From Chryseobacterium limigenitum (GTDB lineage Bacteria; Bacteroidota; Bacteroidia; Flavobacteriales; Weeksellaceae), in the NCBI RefSeq assembly GCF_900114875.1, contig NZ_FPKW01000002.1, positions 398,590 through 462,589 on the forward strand: DNA of 64,000 nt, given 5' to 3'. The notes under the pieces were generated by a model that was not told the DNA's origin, did no database searches, and worked only from the letters and a program-made list of their open reading frames with translations. Below, piece by piece: positions 8,793-18,919 of this stretch. A program made the translations under genes and the position numbers. Within the stretch, counting starts at the first letter, position 1; each line of letters starts with the position of its first letter.

Positions 8793-9960
8793 ATGAAATT
8801 ACCTACTGATATAGAGGACCAGTATCTAAAAGATGTTCTTTCGAATACTTCTTTAAAGGATCTGCCCAACGAAGAATGGAAACTTATTGAAGGTTTTGAG
8901 AACTATGCTATTTCCAATTACGGAAGAATAAAGAGCCTTGAACGCTGTATTGTAAACTCATATGGAGGGAAATGGAGATTAAAGGATTCTATTAAGAAAC
9001 CGCGTGTCTTCAAATACTTTAACAAGTATTTAAAAACCGATTTTTACAGCGTCCGAGGTTCGCTGTCTTTAGAAGGCAAGGAATATGGAAAATCCATACC
9101 TCGTTTGGTTTATTATCACTTTGTTGAAAAATTTGATATGGATGATAGATCACTTCTTATATCATTCAAAGATAATAACCAGTTCCATGTACATGCCGAT
9201 AACTTGGAAAAACTATCCGTGAGCGACTTGCATTATAAAACAATGAAACTAGGAAGGGGCAAAAAAAGAAATTTTGACCGAGCTGTAAATCAGTATACGG
9301 TTGAAGGCAGTTTTGTTGCTTCTTATGAAAGTATGGACGCTGCAGCAGGTAGTCTTGGTATTAACCGTACATATGTTTTGGCTGCAATAGAAAAAGAAAG
9401 GCTGACTGCAGGGGAGTTTCGGTGGTTCTTACAAGATTATGTTCCTTCAAAAGAGGATTTTACACCAATTGTCGAAAATAAATCGGATAAAATACTTAAT
9501 ATATCTCTTTGGAAAAAATTAGGACAACCTGCAATTGATGAAAATAATCCACCTGCCTGTATGAACTTGTCACTAAAAGATCTTCCGGGCGAGGTATGGA
9601 AACCTATTCCCGGTGCGGAGGATCAGTTTCACATTTCGAATAGAGGAAGGATAAAACGGTTGAACACCTGGACGACACAAACCAAAACCAAGCTTTTTTT
9701 AAAGGAACGCATTATATCGCTTTTAATGGACTTCTATTCTGAGCAATCGTATTCTTTACAGACTAATTTGTATTATAATGGCAAACGCATTAATTAAGGC
9801 TTAACAAGTATCTTTATTATTGTTTTGTAGAAGAATTTGATATGAGTGACAGAACCCTAGCTGTTGTTAATCAAAGTGAGCCATTGTGGAATATTGATCT
9901 GGCAAAACTTTCATTACGTCATATTTATACTTTTTTTGAGGTAGGTGAACCAGACAAGTA
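8793..9960 (+). pseudogene. NUMOD4/NUMOD1 DNA-binding protein, broken
   Basis: A 334-codon frame (8793-9797) has two NUMOD4-like segments, EEWKLIEGFENYAISNYGRI (about 27-46) and EVWKPIPGAEDQFHISNRG (about 266-284). Between them is a NUMOD1-like helix-turn-helix (about 165-215, VNQYTVEGSFVASY). NUMOD modules help homing endonucleases bind DNA; no HNH or GIY-YIG catalytic core is seen. The frame ends at TAA after NGKRIN. The natural continuation (KYLYYCFVEEFDMSDRTLAVV) runs on in another frame to about 9960 and copies the first repeat's YYHFVEKFDMDDRSL. A TAA plus frameshift near 9797 therefore breaks the second repeat. Confidence 0.65.
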
Positions 9961-10132
9961 AAAGCTTTCATTTATCTAGATTTGTGAGGGCTATGTATAA
10001 GAAAGTTCTTTAACTCTTTTTTATTCACACATAATTTACAAGGAGAAAACTCAATTCGTTTTTAAATTTATATTTCAAAACAATAGTTATAAAAAACTCA
10101 TTATGAGGAAATTGCATATCATTTCTAAGCAG

Positions 10133-11323
10133 TCATGGTATTAACCCTAGTTGTTTAGCAATATCTTTTTTGTATTTTTCAAAAGTTTCGTTTGTATCTT
10201 CTTTATCAAAAATAATTGAACCAAAAATCTGTTTTTTAAATGTTTCTCTGTCTATTAATATTCCATTTTCCTGAAAAATTTTTTCAATTTCGTCTAGCTG
10301 AGAATCAGGATATTGTTTTCTTTTTTTTATTAAATTGAATGAGATGCTTTTATGAAACTCATATCTTGGTTTTATTTTGAATATTTCTAAAAATTCATTT
10401 ATACCATCTAAAGATTGTATATTTTCAACTCTTATTTCAACATCATCAATTTGCTTAATTTTTTTGATCTTACTTTCAAAATCAGGATCATTGACATCAA
10501 AATTCATCTTAAATTTTATTAAATCATCTGGAATAAACTCATCAGAAGTTGGGCAAATTTTTGCAAGAGCTTTATTTATTGTAAACTCTTTCATATGCTT
10601 AAACTTAGAGTTACAAGAAGAACAAGAAGGAACTAAATTATAGATACTCAAGGAAAAAAAGGGAAATTCACTTTTTGGTAAAACATGATCTAATGTAAAA
10701 TGATTTTTTTTAATTACAATATTTTTTAAATCGATACTTGAAGAATTAGCAATACTTGCAGAATTCCACCAGTTGAATAATTTGGGATAAACCCTTGGTC
10801 CTAATACTAACTTTAACTCATTTATAATGTTGTTTGAGTATCTTTTTCTCATTATCTCTTCTGCTGTATTCTCTGAAATTTCATCAATCATTATTAATAC
10901 TTCTTTAGGAGCTTTAGAGATAAACTCTTCTTTAGAATTGAATTGATAATGTTCTTCAACAGTATTTACATGATCAATATTACAATAATGGCAAGATTTC
11001 AAATCAATATTATTATTCATGAAAAAACCAGAAATTAAAGGTTGACAATTTTCATAAATTGATTTTACCTTTCCATTCTGCTTTACAATAAAAAATTTTT
11101 CAATTTTTTTTCTATGAGTTGATTTTTTTATAACATCTTGAATGTCTATTAAGGTAGAAAAATCACTTATTATAATTTTTTCTAAACTATAAGTTTTATC
11201 AATTTTTTTAAGAAGAGGATTGATTTTGGACTCATCAATTTTATCTTTTATGAGATTATAATAAGTATTATTGAAGCTCTCTTTCTCAGCTTTATTCTTA
11301 TGTGGGTATTTTACTTTTCTCAT
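10133..11323 (-). CDS. HNH endonuclease, Septu PtuB-like
   Basis: The 396-residue protein has an HNH core at about 210-250: LDHVLPKSEFP (the Asp-His pair), then NLVPSCSSCNSKFK with the Asn and a CxxC zinc knuckle. A second Cys pair (CHYCNIDH, about 120) may form another zinc site. Its ATG lies 2 nt after the stop of the AAA ATPase gene, so the two form one operon. An ATPase plus HNH pair in this order is the layout of Septu (PtuA/PtuB), which degrades nucleic acid on phage infection. PtuB is often shorter, so a different ATPase-HNH system is possible. The stop is TGA. Confidence 0.7.
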   Translation of the reverse strand: MRKVKYPHKNKAEKESFNNTYYNLIKDKIDESKINPLLKKIDKTYSLEKIIISDFSTLIDIQDVIKKSTHRKKIEKFFIVKQNGKVKSIYENCQPLISGFFMNNNIDLKSCHYCNIDHVNTVEEHYQFNSKEEFISKAPKEVLIMIDEISENTAEEIMRKRYSNNIINELKLVLGPRVYPKLFNWWNSASIANSSSIDLKNIVIKKNHFTLDHVLPKSEFPFFSLSIYNLVPSCSSCNSKFKHMKEFTINKALAKICPTSDEFIPDDLIKFKMNFDVNDPDFESKIKKIKQIDDVEIRVENIQSLDGINEFLEIFKIKPRYEFHKSISFNLIKKRKQYPDSQLDEIEKIFQENGILIDRETFKKQIFGSIIFDKEDTNETFEKYKKDIAKQLGLIP

Positions 11324-11325
11324 GA

Positions 11326-13536
11326 CTAAGAATCTTTATTCAATTGCTCTTCAATTTTATCTAATTGGTTTTTTAATTCTTGATGCTTTTCGATTAAATA
11401 TTTTGGATTAAACTTTTTGTCTAATTCCTCAAATTGATTTTGTAAAATATTTCTAATATACTCTTCACCAATTGATAATATAATTCTTTTAAAGTATTCC
11501 CTTTGATTAAAAAAATCAACTTTGCTTAATTCTTCCTTTCTTTTGTAGAATGCTAAAAACTCATTTATTTTAGAAATTGCAAATTCTCCCTTGGTGCTTT
11601 CCAGAAAAAAACCATTGGTTAACATTTCATGTATGTTACCTGCAAAAGTATTATCTTCTTCGTATATCTGCGGTTGAGATTTTTGAGTCGTTTTATTAAT
11701 ATCTAAAAATAATATATTCTGTTTTGGAATATCTGAAAGTATAAAGGGAGAGTGAGTAATAAAAATTATATTAATATTTGGTATACAATCAAAATATCTG
11801 TTCTCAAAGTCGATTTTTTTGATATATTCTAATAAATCATAAATAAAAGTTCTTTGTAATTCGGGATGATAATATAATTCGATTTCGTCCAATATAATGT
11901 TGAAGTTATTATATACAATAAGATCATCTTTATTTGGATTTTTATTTACTGATAAAAGATTCCTAAGATGATATACAATAGAGTTTAAACTATAGATTTT
12001 TTGTTTTTCACCAGAGCTTAAATTAGAAAAGTTATTATCATCATTTTCTTCATCAAAATATAGTTCTATTTTGAAAAATGATGGTGGAATGTATTCTATT
12101 AAATCTACAAAATCATTTAATTCATGATAGGAGTTTACCTCGTCTTCAAGGCTTGATATTGGAATTGTTTTTTCTTTTTCTAATATATTGTCATCAACAT
12201 ATTTTTGATATTCATAAAAATTTAATGCTTGCTTTATTTTAAGTGAAATATGACTTCTATCTTGGAATAAGTCTATAATTAGATCATTTTCAAGCTCTGA
12301 ATTAACAAACTCATTATCTTTAGTAGCAATATACTTTTTAAAGGTTGGATATCTTTCAACGATGTTAACAATTTTCTTTAAAATATATTCTAATGTTTTT
12401 GTGTAAATTTTATCAGGTTTTAAAGAAAAGTCGATTTTTTCCAAATCTATACTTTTACCTTCTATAGGTTCCGTGAAAAAATAAGTGTGAAGCTTTGGAA
12501 AAAAATGATATTTAAAATGCTCCCAATAAACTAGTGTATCTGGAAGTTTTTTATCAATAAAACCCAGTTTAATTCTCTTAATTTCTTTTTCCTGAGCAAT
12601 TTCTTTGTTATTGACGTCTTTTGCTAAAATAAGTGCTAATAGTCTTGAACGAACTAAGTAATTTTCAGAATTAATATCAATAATTCCTTTATCTCTAAAC
12701 GGATTAAGGACAATAGGAGTTTGGTATGAGTCATTTTTATGGAATAGTTTTTCAATCCAAAACCCCGAATCATTGGAATTTAATCCATATAAAGAGTAGT
12801 TAACAGTAAGGTTGTAAAATATTTTCTCTGAAATACCTTTGAATTCATCTTTATTTTTAATTAAAGTTTTCTCCAAAATATTTATTATTCCATCTTTTAC
12901 TGGAAATAATTCAATTATATTATCATCTAATTTTAACAAAAATAAATTATCATCTATCTCGTAATATATTTCTATTCGAATATTTTTTATATTCTTATCG
13001 TATTCACTTTCTGCGACATCTTTTTTTAATCTATCGTTTAGTTCAAAAATAGTATTTCGGTACTGAAATTCGAGTTCTTTTTCTCTATTGTCTATATGCT
13101 GAATAACGTTTTTTTCGTTTCTGATAATTTGTGCAACGAGTTCTAATTTTTGAGATAATTTTACGTCTTGTAATTCTGCTCTGTCACTTTTTTCTTGCTC
13201 TTCTTTTTCAAAATCTATAATTTTGGTTTCCCTTGAAATTTTATAAAAAGTTACATACAAAAGCTCCATTAAGCTACTTTTTCCGCTTCCATTTTTTCCT
13301 ACAATTGCAGAAATATTAATACTTAATTCTTTAGTTTCTCCGTTTTTGTGTTTGATAGATTGATCATATAAATTTTGAATATCATCATTATTTTTATTTA
13401 TAATTACATTATCCGTGTTCTCAATTTTAAAATCATAATTGTTATTGAATTTATAAAAACAATCTGTACTTAGATTTTTTAGAAAGATATTTTCCTTGCT
13501 GTATATTGGTCTTATTGCTATTAATTTGAAACTCAT
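11326..13536 (-). CDS. AAA/ABC-type ATPase, Septu PtuA-like
   Basis: This 736-residue SMC/ABC-like ATPase has Walker A at about 83-92 (VGKNGSGKSS), a central coiled coil, the signature LSSGEKQKI (about 512), Walker B IILDEIELYYHPELQ (about 553) and the H-loop FITHSPFILSD. This is the overcoming-lysogenisation-defect type of ATPase found in defence systems such as Septu and PARIS. The gene is first in a two-gene operon with the HNH nuclease, which is the main reason for the Septu-like call. Expected role: sense infection and control the nuclease. AT content is very high, as in neighbouring defence genes. Confidence 0.72.
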   Translation of the reverse strand: MSFKLIAIRPIYSKENIFLKNLSTDCFYKFNNNYDFKIENTDNVIINKNNDDIQNLYDQSIKHKNGETKELSINISAIVGKNGSGKSSLMELLYVTFYKISRETKIIDFEKEEQEKSDRAELQDVKLSQKLELVAQIIRNEKNVIQHIDNREKELEFQYRNTIFELNDRLKKDVAESEYDKNIKNIRIEIYYEIDDNLFLLKLDDNIIELFPVKDGIINILEKTLIKNKDEFKGISEKIFYNLTVNYSLYGLNSNDSGFWIEKLFHKNDSYQTPIVLNPFRDKGIIDINSENYLVRSRLLALILAKDVNNKEIAQEKEIKRIKLGFIDKKLPDTLVYWEHFKYHFFPKLHTYFFTEPIEGKSIDLEKIDFSLKPDKIYTKTLEYILKKIVNIVERYPTFKKYIATKDNEFVNSELENDLIIDLFQDRSHISLKIKQALNFYEYQKYVDDNILEKEKTIPISSLEDEVNSYHELNDFVDLIEYIPPSFFKIELYFDEENDDNNFSNLSSGEKQKIYSLNSIVYHLRNLLSVNKNPNKDDLIVYNNFNIILDEIELYYHPELQRTFIYDLLEYIKKIDFENRYFDCIPNINIIFITHSPFILSDIPKQNILFLDINKTTQKSQPQIYEEDNTFAGNIHEMLTNGFFLESTKGEFAISKINEFLAFYKRKEELSKVDFFNQREYFKRIILSIGEEYIRNILQNQFEELDKKFNPKYLIEKHQELKNQLDKIEEQLNKDS

Positions 13537-13703
13537 TATTCTGATTTATAGATTTTTATGTTAAATATATCTTTTCTTTATATGAGGAATATCTGTCCTG
13601 TTTTCCTGCAAATGCATTTCAAAACTGCGATACAATAATAAGTCTTACAAAGAGATTCATTGACTTGTTGTACACTTAATGATTTACTGTATAGTTATGA
13701 TAA

Positions 13704-14426
13704 TCAAGAAAAATCAGGCATTCTATCAATAAACATACACTCATAGATTTCATTTTTTCTGTCAAAATACTTATAATCACACTCTTTAATTATCTTATCA
13801 CCTTTTGACCATCTTATTTTCCAATGATTATCCCCAAAGAATAGGAAAGGAAATTTTAAACCCCGTGAATTGCTATCAATAAATTCAAGTTTCCATACCC
13901 AATTTGCAGAAGTATCTTCAAAGAAAGAACTCTTATCATTCCAGACTTCCAAATATTCCTGTTCATTGGTCTTAATCATTTGATTATGGTCAGTGTTTTC
14001 AAGAATAGGGTTAATTATTTTATACATATAGGTTTTTTCACTTCTATTTTTCCTTGAGTTTTCAGGAAAGCATTCAAACCCGATTTTTTTCCAATAAAAT
14101 TGTGATTCTTGAGGAGAACAATATAAATAGAGTGCCTTGTATTGAGTATTATAAAATTGTTTCTCTATTTCATTAAGGATTATTTTTCCTACACCTTTAT
14201 TTCTAAACTCTTTCTTGACCTCGGCTAAAGATATAAACATGGATATTTCATTTACAATGAGAGCATAATAGGCAATTACTTTATTGTCGAGTGTTGCAAT
14301 AATTAAAGAATTATTTTTATAACAACTATAAACAGTACCCATACTTGAGTCAGGATAATCTATCCAACTCCTTATTTCACATACATCCTGTTCGGTTGAT
14401 GTAAAAGATACTTTGATGTCTTTCAT
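13704..14426 (-). CDS. GNAT acetyltransferase fused to a C-terminal domain
   Basis: Residues 1-135 form a GNAT fold: VKKEFRNKGVGKIILNEIE is the acetyl-CoA-binding loop, and LYLYCSPQESQFYWKKIGFE is the family's C-terminal signature. Residues about 150-240 form an extra Trp-rich domain (WVWKLEFIDS, WKIRWSKGDK) that I do not recognise. The gene lies alone between the Septu-like and Gabija operons. It may be a stand-alone enzyme, or a GNAT toxin or modifier acting as defence cargo. It ends at TGA, with TAA two codons later. Confidence 0.7.
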   Translation of the reverse strand: MKDIKVSFTSTEQDVCEIRSWIDYPDSSMGTVYSCYKNNSLIIATLDNKVIAYYALIVNEISMFISLAEVKKEFRNKGVGKIILNEIEKQFYNTQYKALYLYCSPQESQFYWKKIGFECFPENSRKNRSEKTYMYKIINPILENTDHNQMIKTNEQEYLEVWNDKSSFFEDTSANWVWKLEFIDSNSRGLKFPFLFFGDNHWKIRWSKGDKIIKECDYKYFDRKNEIYECMFIDRMPDFS

Positions 14427-14523
14427 TATTTTAGTTTTTATTTGGCAGACATTCTTTGCACCACAGCCATGAGCATCAAAATGAAGAATATTTATGTCTA
14501 ATCTTTAATGAGTAAGTCCCAAT

Positions 14524-16407
14524 TTACTTTATTAATTCTACTTCATCTTCGGTAAACCATCCATAATCAATCACATTCTTTTTTAATTCTTCAGGAATAT
14601 CAGTATAAGAAACTAATGCTAAGCTTTCTTTAGCTCTGCTACAAGCTACATAAAACAATCGCATTGTTCTATCTATTCCAGTTTCTTTGCCTTCGTCCAT
14701 ATTTTTTTTATCATTACTTGTTAGCGGCTTTATTCCAAACAATTTATCATAACTAAACATAAAACCTCTTGACTCATCATCATCAATAATAACCATCACA
14801 CGGTCAAATTCTAAACCTTTAACACCTTGATGTGTTCCAAATTTAGATTCTTCATTGATGTATGAATTATACTTTATAATTTCAGAGAAATTTGCTTTTA
14901 ACGCTTCTTCCCAAGCAATCAAAACTTCATCATCTTCGTCAGTTTCTTCCTCTTGTTCATTTTTGTCAGATTGAATGCCAACTCTACTTAAAGCTAACTT
15001 TAGAGTTGAGGAAATTTTAAACAGATTAGTTTCATTTATTTTTTTCAATATTTCTAATAAAGTTGGATGATTTTCATCATTCCAAAGAGATAAAAGTTCA
15101 TTAACCTTGTTATTTACAGAATGTAGAACTTCTAATTTATTGGATTCTTTAAACAATGTCTGTTTGTTAATTAATCCCGAATGTTGCTTTATTATATTGG
15201 CTATCTCAAATTTATTTTTTTTAATATGGGCATTATATAATGATAAAATTATTCTGGAAAACAAGTTAACAGAAGTTGAAGTTCCATCTAATAATCCGGT
15301 TTTAAGTCTGTCAACCTTATACAATGGAGCAAAAAAAGTAGAAAATCCCATTCTTTTTGCAGCCATATGATGTTCTAATGTTAAGGTCATAACGTCTGAA
15401 TGATCACCAAACCACTTGTCATCATTAGTATATCCTTTCATTTTCTGACGTATTTCGTCTTCAATTTCTGATTTCTCTTTTGAACGGGAAATTGCAAAAA
15501 ATTTCACAACTCCGCCAGAGTTTTCACTTCGTGGAACTTGTTCCTGCCCATCTATGTCTTTCCTTATTTTATTTATCAAATCAATGATTCTTGATTTTGA
15601 ACGATGGTTCATTTTTTTTGCAGGTTTAGTCCAACTATCCGGTAATCCAACTCCCAAATTTTCTTTTCCTTCCGAATAAATCCTTTGCATGGTGTCTCCA
15701 AACAATCCTAATGTGACTTTTCCGTCATTATGATTTTGAAGTTCAAACAAAGCCTCTATTAATTCTTTTTTAGTGTCCTGGCTTTCGTCTATAAGTATAA
15801 TAGGGAATCTATTTAGTAAGATTTGTTTGAACAAATCCTTTGATTTAATAAAATCAGCAGTAATAGAGATTACCTCACTATGATTCAAAGAGTCTTTAGT
15901 AATATTATCACCATTTGGATTATATACAAACTTCTGAATATTTTGTAATGAAGAAAGTCTGTCCTTTTTAGATTCTATTCTTTGAGCTCTGCTTACAGAT
16001 GTCTTATTATTTAAATCTCTACTCCTTGATTGTTGTTCTTCCAGATCTGATATTTCGGAGGTCAAATTATCTTTAATCCAGTTTTTTATATCAAACGTAA
16101 AATTTTTTATCAGCTCCCAACAGAAACTATGAATAGTGCCTACACTAAAAATCGAACTATATTCTAATCTATGGGTAATTTCATCGGCAGCAGCATTGGT
16201 ATAGGTAATTGTTGCCACTTTTTTATTTCTAAGTTTAAAATTCTGACCATACTCTTGTTTAAATCGAGAAAGAACATTTACAAGTGTTCTAGTTTTTCCA
16301 GAACCAGCACCAGCGAAAAGAAAAAAGCTTTTTGGTAACGATGGATTAAAGCTTTCAAAAATTTCATCATCAACAGATCCATCAATATCATTATTATATT
16401 GAATCAT
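14524..16407 (-). CDS. gajB: Gabija protein GajB, UvrD/Rep-like helicase
   Basis: The 627-residue superfamily 1 helicase shows motif I (FAGAGSGKTRTL, about 32), Ia (ATITYTNAAADEI), II (ILIDESQDTK, about 208), III (LGLFGDTMQRIY), V (THQGVKGLEFDRV, about 527) and VI (RLFYVACSRAKESL). Its ATG lies 10 nt after the stop of a GajA-type ATPase-TOPRIM gene. In Gabija, GajB joins a GajA tetramer and activates nicking and degradation of phage DNA. All helicase motifs are intact, so the protein should be functional. Confidence 0.9.
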   Translation of the reverse strand: MIQYNNDIDGSVDDEIFESFNPSLPKSFFLFAGAGSGKTRTLVNVLSRFKQEYGQNFKLRNKKVATITYTNAAADEITHRLEYSSIFSVGTIHSFCWELIKNFTFDIKNWIKDNLTSEISDLEEQQSRSRDLNNKTSVSRAQRIESKKDRLSSLQNIQKFVYNPNGDNITKDSLNHSEVISITADFIKSKDLFKQILLNRFPIILIDESQDTKKELIEALFELQNHNDGKVTLGLFGDTMQRIYSEGKENLGVGLPDSWTKPAKKMNHRSKSRIIDLINKIRKDIDGQEQVPRSENSGGVVKFFAISRSKEKSEIEDEIRQKMKGYTNDDKWFGDHSDVMTLTLEHHMAAKRMGFSTFFAPLYKVDRLKTGLLDGTSTSVNLFSRIILSLYNAHIKKNKFEIANIIKQHSGLINKQTLFKESNKLEVLHSVNNKVNELLSLWNDENHPTLLEILKKINETNLFKISSTLKLALSRVGIQSDKNEQEEETDEDDEVLIAWEEALKANFSEIIKYNSYINEESKFGTHQGVKGLEFDRVMVIIDDDESRGFMFSYDKLFGIKPLTSNDKKNMDEGKETGIDRTMRLFYVACSRAKESLALVSYTDIPEELKKNVIDYGWFTEDEVELIK

Positions 16408-16417
16408 TAGATTTAAT

Positions 16418-18559
16418 TTAATTGGTTAATCCTTGTTTACTGTTCTTTAATTGCTCTTCGACCCAATCTAATCCTTCCTTGATATATGAAGGTGTATTTA
16501 TTTTCTCAGGATCTTCAAAATATAACACGTCTAAAGCAAACTCTGCTTTTTTAGCTTGCTTATTGGTTATAATTTTGTAGGCTTCTTCTGCCGATTCTTT
16601 TAAATTCTCTTTTTTTGAAACTTCTACCATTTTCTTCAAAAGACCTGTAGATCCTGTTATCGCCTTAAAACTCTCTTTATTCTCAATTACCAATGCATCT
16701 TCAAATGTATACGGATAAGTTATACTCTTTTTTCCTCCAGCTTCCAACTCTATTGCTTTTTGATAGGCAACTCTAATCGGTAAATCTTTTTTCACCTTTT
16801 CATCGGGCTTTAAGTTTAATAAATCATCTAAGAGTTCTTTTTTTGGATGCCATTTTTTTAAAGTATCGTTATTTGTTTTAAGATTTTTTCCTAACTCCGG
16901 TTGGCATTTAGTTCCATTATCGGTAGAATCAACATCTGTAATGATTAAACAAATTAAACCTAATGTTTCAATTAGAGGTTTTAACCTATGTGCATGACTT
17001 CCACCAATTTCTAAAATTGTTATGTAACAATTATCCAGTTCCTTATGATGATTTCTAATAAAATGAGGGATAAGAATTCTTTCCGCCGGTCCTTCTACTA
17101 AGATAACAGCGTCTGCAAAGAAAATATCATTATGTGTTGTGTTTAAATACCTAATTACAAATTTTTCAGTTTCATTTTCCGTTTTACCAAAAACCGATTT
17201 TAAACTAATGACTTCCGAGGTAGGTAAGACTAAAGAATTATTTCGTTTAAAATACCTTAAACTTTCAAACTTTTGATGGGCAATATAACTGGAATGGGTA
17301 CTAATAACCAATTGAGTAGTGAAATCTTTCACATTTCCTAAATTGTCATTGTTCCTTAAAACATTATAGGCCTTTTTAATAAATACTTGCTGCACTTGAG
17401 CGTGTAAGTGAGCTTCAGGCTCTTCTATTAAGACTAAGTGTAATGGTTCAATAACTGCATCTTCGATAATAGAGTTCTTTCCGACCTTCATCCATTCATC
17501 TCTGAATCTTATTAATTTGAAAATAATTGAAATTAAATTTTGATAACCTAGTCCATTATATTTTTCAGGTAAAGACAATTCCTCGTCAAGATAATATTTT
17601 ACCGCAGAGTCATGTTGGAGACCATCTGAAGTGTTAACTTTCGTAGATAATTGGATTTGCGGATTGCCAAATCCCGGATAATTCAACCCTTCAAGTTCTG
17701 AAAGAGAAGTTTTAAAGCTTTCTTTTAAGTTTTTATCAAAATCATCTTGGGCTTTATTGATTGATTCCAATGCATCAATATCTTTTTCACTAGGTTCTAA
17801 TGTTGGATTGAGATGCTTATCATAATAAGTTCTCAACTGAGATGATAAATTTCGGGTATTAATTTCTGTACCCTCTGAATTTGGATCACTAAAGCCTCGT
17901 TGGGCATTAATAATATCAATTCTTACAATATTTTTCAAAACATCTCCTTCTAATGCAGTATTATTTTCTGATAAGTCTTGTTTTTCATTTGGTTTATCAG
18001 GATCAAGCAAATAGGTTTTGAGAGTAAAATGAGTACTTAATTTTCGTTCACAAAAATCCCAAAAAGTTTTAGGCCAAAGTTTAAAGTTTTTCTTTTTTTC
18101 AGTCAATAATTGATTTGATTTATTATATGAAGTAATAAATTCTTGGATTAGCCCATCCATATCTTTAGGCTCATATCTTAATCTAATTCCTAATAAACCT
18201 CCTTTCCAATCTAAAGTTGGTATTATATGGCTAACATAATGAAGCTCTGAATCGTCAACATAAATCCACAAATCCAATACAGGCAAATATGATTCTAATA
18301 CTTTTACTGATTTATCTTCATCATTGAGTTCAGCATGTTTAAGCCAATTTTCTCCTATCTGATTTAAATTTTTCCAGTTGCATAGAGTGAAATCTTGAGT
18401 TTTAAAGCTTTTTGTTTTGAGAAAAATCATTAGAGCATCCATAGCAGTTGTCTTGCCACTATTATTTGCTCCCACAAAAATTGTTTCTTTCTCTGAAAAA
18501 TCAATTCTACACGACTGTAATTTTCTGAAATTTTGGATTTGTATAAAGTTAATTTTCAT
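16418..18559 (-). CDS. gajA: Gabija protein GajA, ATPase with TOPRIM nuclease
   Basis: The 713-residue protein starts with an OLD-type ATPase: Walker A FVGANNSGKTTAMDAL (about 28-43), Walker B LVLIEEPEAHLHAQ (about 373) and the H-loop LVISTHSSYIAH. A C-terminal TOPRIM domain has the Glu motif AVILVEGPAERILIP (about 475) and the Asp pair LIITDVDST (about 528). This ATPase-TOPRIM order followed by a UvrD-like helicase is the Gabija signature. It is longer than the first described GajA (about 580 residues), with extra sequence at the C-terminus. It leads the operon. Confidence 0.9.
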   Translation of the reverse strand: MKINFIQIQNFRKLQSCRIDFSEKETIFVGANNSGKTTAMDALMIFLKTKSFKTQDFTLCNWKNLNQIGENWLKHAELNDEDKSVKVLESYLPVLDLWIYVDDSELHYVSHIIPTLDWKGGLLGIRLRYEPKDMDGLIQEFITSYNKSNQLLTEKKKNFKLWPKTFWDFCERKLSTHFTLKTYLLDPDKPNEKQDLSENNTALEGDVLKNIVRIDIINAQRGFSDPNSEGTEINTRNLSSQLRTYYDKHLNPTLEPSEKDIDALESINKAQDDFDKNLKESFKTSLSELEGLNYPGFGNPQIQLSTKVNTSDGLQHDSAVKYYLDEELSLPEKYNGLGYQNLISIIFKLIRFRDEWMKVGKNSIIEDAVIEPLHLVLIEEPEAHLHAQVQQVFIKKAYNVLRNNDNLGNVKDFTTQLVISTHSSYIAHQKFESLRYFKRNNSLVLPTSEVISLKSVFGKTENETEKFVIRYLNTTHNDIFFADAVILVEGPAERILIPHFIRNHHKELDNCYITILEIGGSHAHRLKPLIETLGLICLIITDVDSTDNGTKCQPELGKNLKTNNDTLKKWHPKKELLDDLLNLKPDEKVKKDLPIRVAYQKAIELEAGGKKSITYPYTFEDALVIENKESFKAITGSTGLLKKMVEVSKKENLKESAEEAYKIITNKQAKKAEFALDVLYFEDPEKINTPSYIKEGLDWVEEQLKNSKQGLTN

Positions 18560-18697
18560 TCAAGGTTGTGATTTAGTAGATTATCAAAAATACTAAATTA
18601 CAATATAATTTCATTGTGGGAATCCGTAAAAATTGATCTATGTATTTTATTGATCCGAGAAGATGTAAATGATTTATAAGAAAAGCATTTAACTAAA

Positions 18698-18877
18698 ATG
18701 AAAAAATTATCTATTCAAAATTTTGATTTTATTTTAGCAGAGAAATTATTTAACAAAATAAAAGATAAATTTTCTCCTACTGCCCGATATGGATTAGGTA
18801 TAATTAGCTTTATTTCTTCAATTGTTTTATCGGCAAATTTAGCGATAAGTTTATTCATAGCTCAAATTTACCATTAA
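18698..18877 (+). CDS. Small predicted membrane protein
   Basis: This 59-residue frame on the opposite strand lies between the gajA start and the end of the DUF4297-STAND gene. It begins MKKLSIQNFDFILAEKLFNK and has a hydrophobic helix (about 34-55: GLGIISFISSIVLSANLAI). No strong ribosome-binding site is visible, as is normal in flavobacteria. It could be a small membrane toxin or effector, or chance coding; its position inside a defence block is the main reason to list it. Confidence 0.4.
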   Translation: MKKLSIQNFDFILAEKLFNKIKDKFSPTARYGLGIISFISSIVLSANLAISLFIAQIYH

Positions 18878-18919
18878 AAATAGCAATAAGATACAATGCT
18901 GATTGTACAAAATATTTTT

